A stretch of DNA of 46,809 nt, taken from assembly GCA_903840265.1 (NCBI GenBank), contig CAIMFH010000096.1:1-46809 (forward strand), in the 5' to 3' direction. The stretch's first letter is position 1, and the number at the start of each line of letters is the position of its first letter. The position numbers were made by a program, and so were the translations under genes. The stretch comes from an uncultured Schlesneria sp. GTDB lineage: Bacteria; Planctomycetota; Planctomycetia; Planctomycetales; Planctomycetaceae. The notes beneath the pieces are model-generated. The model ran no database searches. It was not told the origin of the DNA and worked only from the letters and a program-made list of their open reading frames with translations. Below are positions 46,596 through 46,809 of this stretch, piece after piece.

Positions 46596-46809
46596 GGTTG
46601 TGTCACCACCCGCAGCGGAGGTTGTGTCACCACCCGCAGCGGAGGTTGTGTCACCACCCGCAGCGGGGGTTGTGTCACCACCCGCAGCGGAGGTTGTGTC
46701 ACCAGCCGGAGCGGGGGTTGTGTCACCAGCCGGAGCGGGGGTTGTGTCACCAGCCGGAGCGGGGGTTGTGTCACCAGCCGGAGCGGGGGTTGTGTCACCA
46801 GCCGGAGCG
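46596..46809. repeat. 24-bp tandem repeat array (nine units, cut by window end)
   Basis: Eight complete units and a 22-bp partial ninth, without spacers. Units 1-4 read GGTTGTGTCACCACCCGCAG then CGG(A/G); units 5-9 have two C-to-G changes, giving ACCAGCCGGAGCGGG. The two types are in separate blocks, as expected for unit-by-unit expansion. Because 24 is a multiple of 3, frames stay open on both strands (an 8-residue periodic peptide), but there is no ribosome site and coding is doubtful. The array continues beyond the window. Confidence 0.95.

Noticed and set aside
46571-46798. Reading frames on both strands of the 24-bp array, including one from the ATG at 46590
   Set aside because: A repeat unit divisible by three keeps frames open automatically; there is no ribosome site and the peptide is purely periodic. 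A real gene starting here cannot be fully excluded because the window ends.
46596-46809. CRISPR array
   Set aside because: Units are contiguous with no spacers and no cas genes are nearby.

Overview
The window looks like chromosomal DNA of a member of the Planctomycetota, probably a Schlesneria/Gimesia-like lineage; this placement is an inference from gene content and style. It has moderately high GC, loosely packed genes on both strands and several GTG starts. It carries a Tat-exported Gfo/Idh/MocA oxidoreductase, a sulfatase, a DUF1802 protein, a small membrane protein of a planctomycete type, and dispersed palindromic repeats of the kind common in that phylum. There is no rRNA, phage, insertion sequence or CRISPR array.

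Layout. 0-6 kb, minus strand: Tat-exported oxidoreductase with a clear terminator, a cysteine-desulfurase-like PLP enzyme, an orphan solute-binding lipoprotein and an HtrA-type protease. 6-13 kb: DUF1802 protein, nitrilase-family amidohydrolase with a possible small overlapping gene, two tandem pilin-like proteins behind a candidate sigma-54 promoter, an exported metallo-beta-lactamase-fold hydrolase, an HpcH/HpaI aldolase and a 2-hydroxyacid dehydrogenase. 12.5-18.7 kb: ArsR regulator plus SRPBCC protein, a GH63-like glucosidase, a putative outer-membrane protein, and a double-SRPBCC protein whose promoter resembles that of the ArsR gene. 19-22 kb: tRNA-Phe, a zeta-toxin module and two hypothetical proteins.

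22-28.3 kb: a two-gene operon made of a GT84 + GH189-like cyclic beta-1,2-glucan synthase that lacks the usual C-terminal GH94 domain, and an ABC exporter 22 bp downstream. It resembles the ndvB/ndvA (chvB/chvA) pair and is the most distinctive system here. 29-37.7 kb: an RND efflux operon (adaptor plus two different permeases, an MdtABC-like arrangement). Both permeases carry Ser/Gly/Thr-rich insertions at the same loop. 38-46 kb: a HAD phosphatase-P-loop ATPase fusion, tRNA-Gln on the minus strand, an M24 peptidase, a sulfatase, two small membrane proteins and HldE for heptose activation.

46.1-46.8 kb: non-coding DNA dense in repeats, ending in a 24-bp tandem array that runs off the window.

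Functionally the window leans towards the cell envelope: glucan synthesis and export, efflux, LPS heptose, periplasmic proteolysis and polysaccharide/sulfate-ester breakdown. Other transcription units are mostly single genes.
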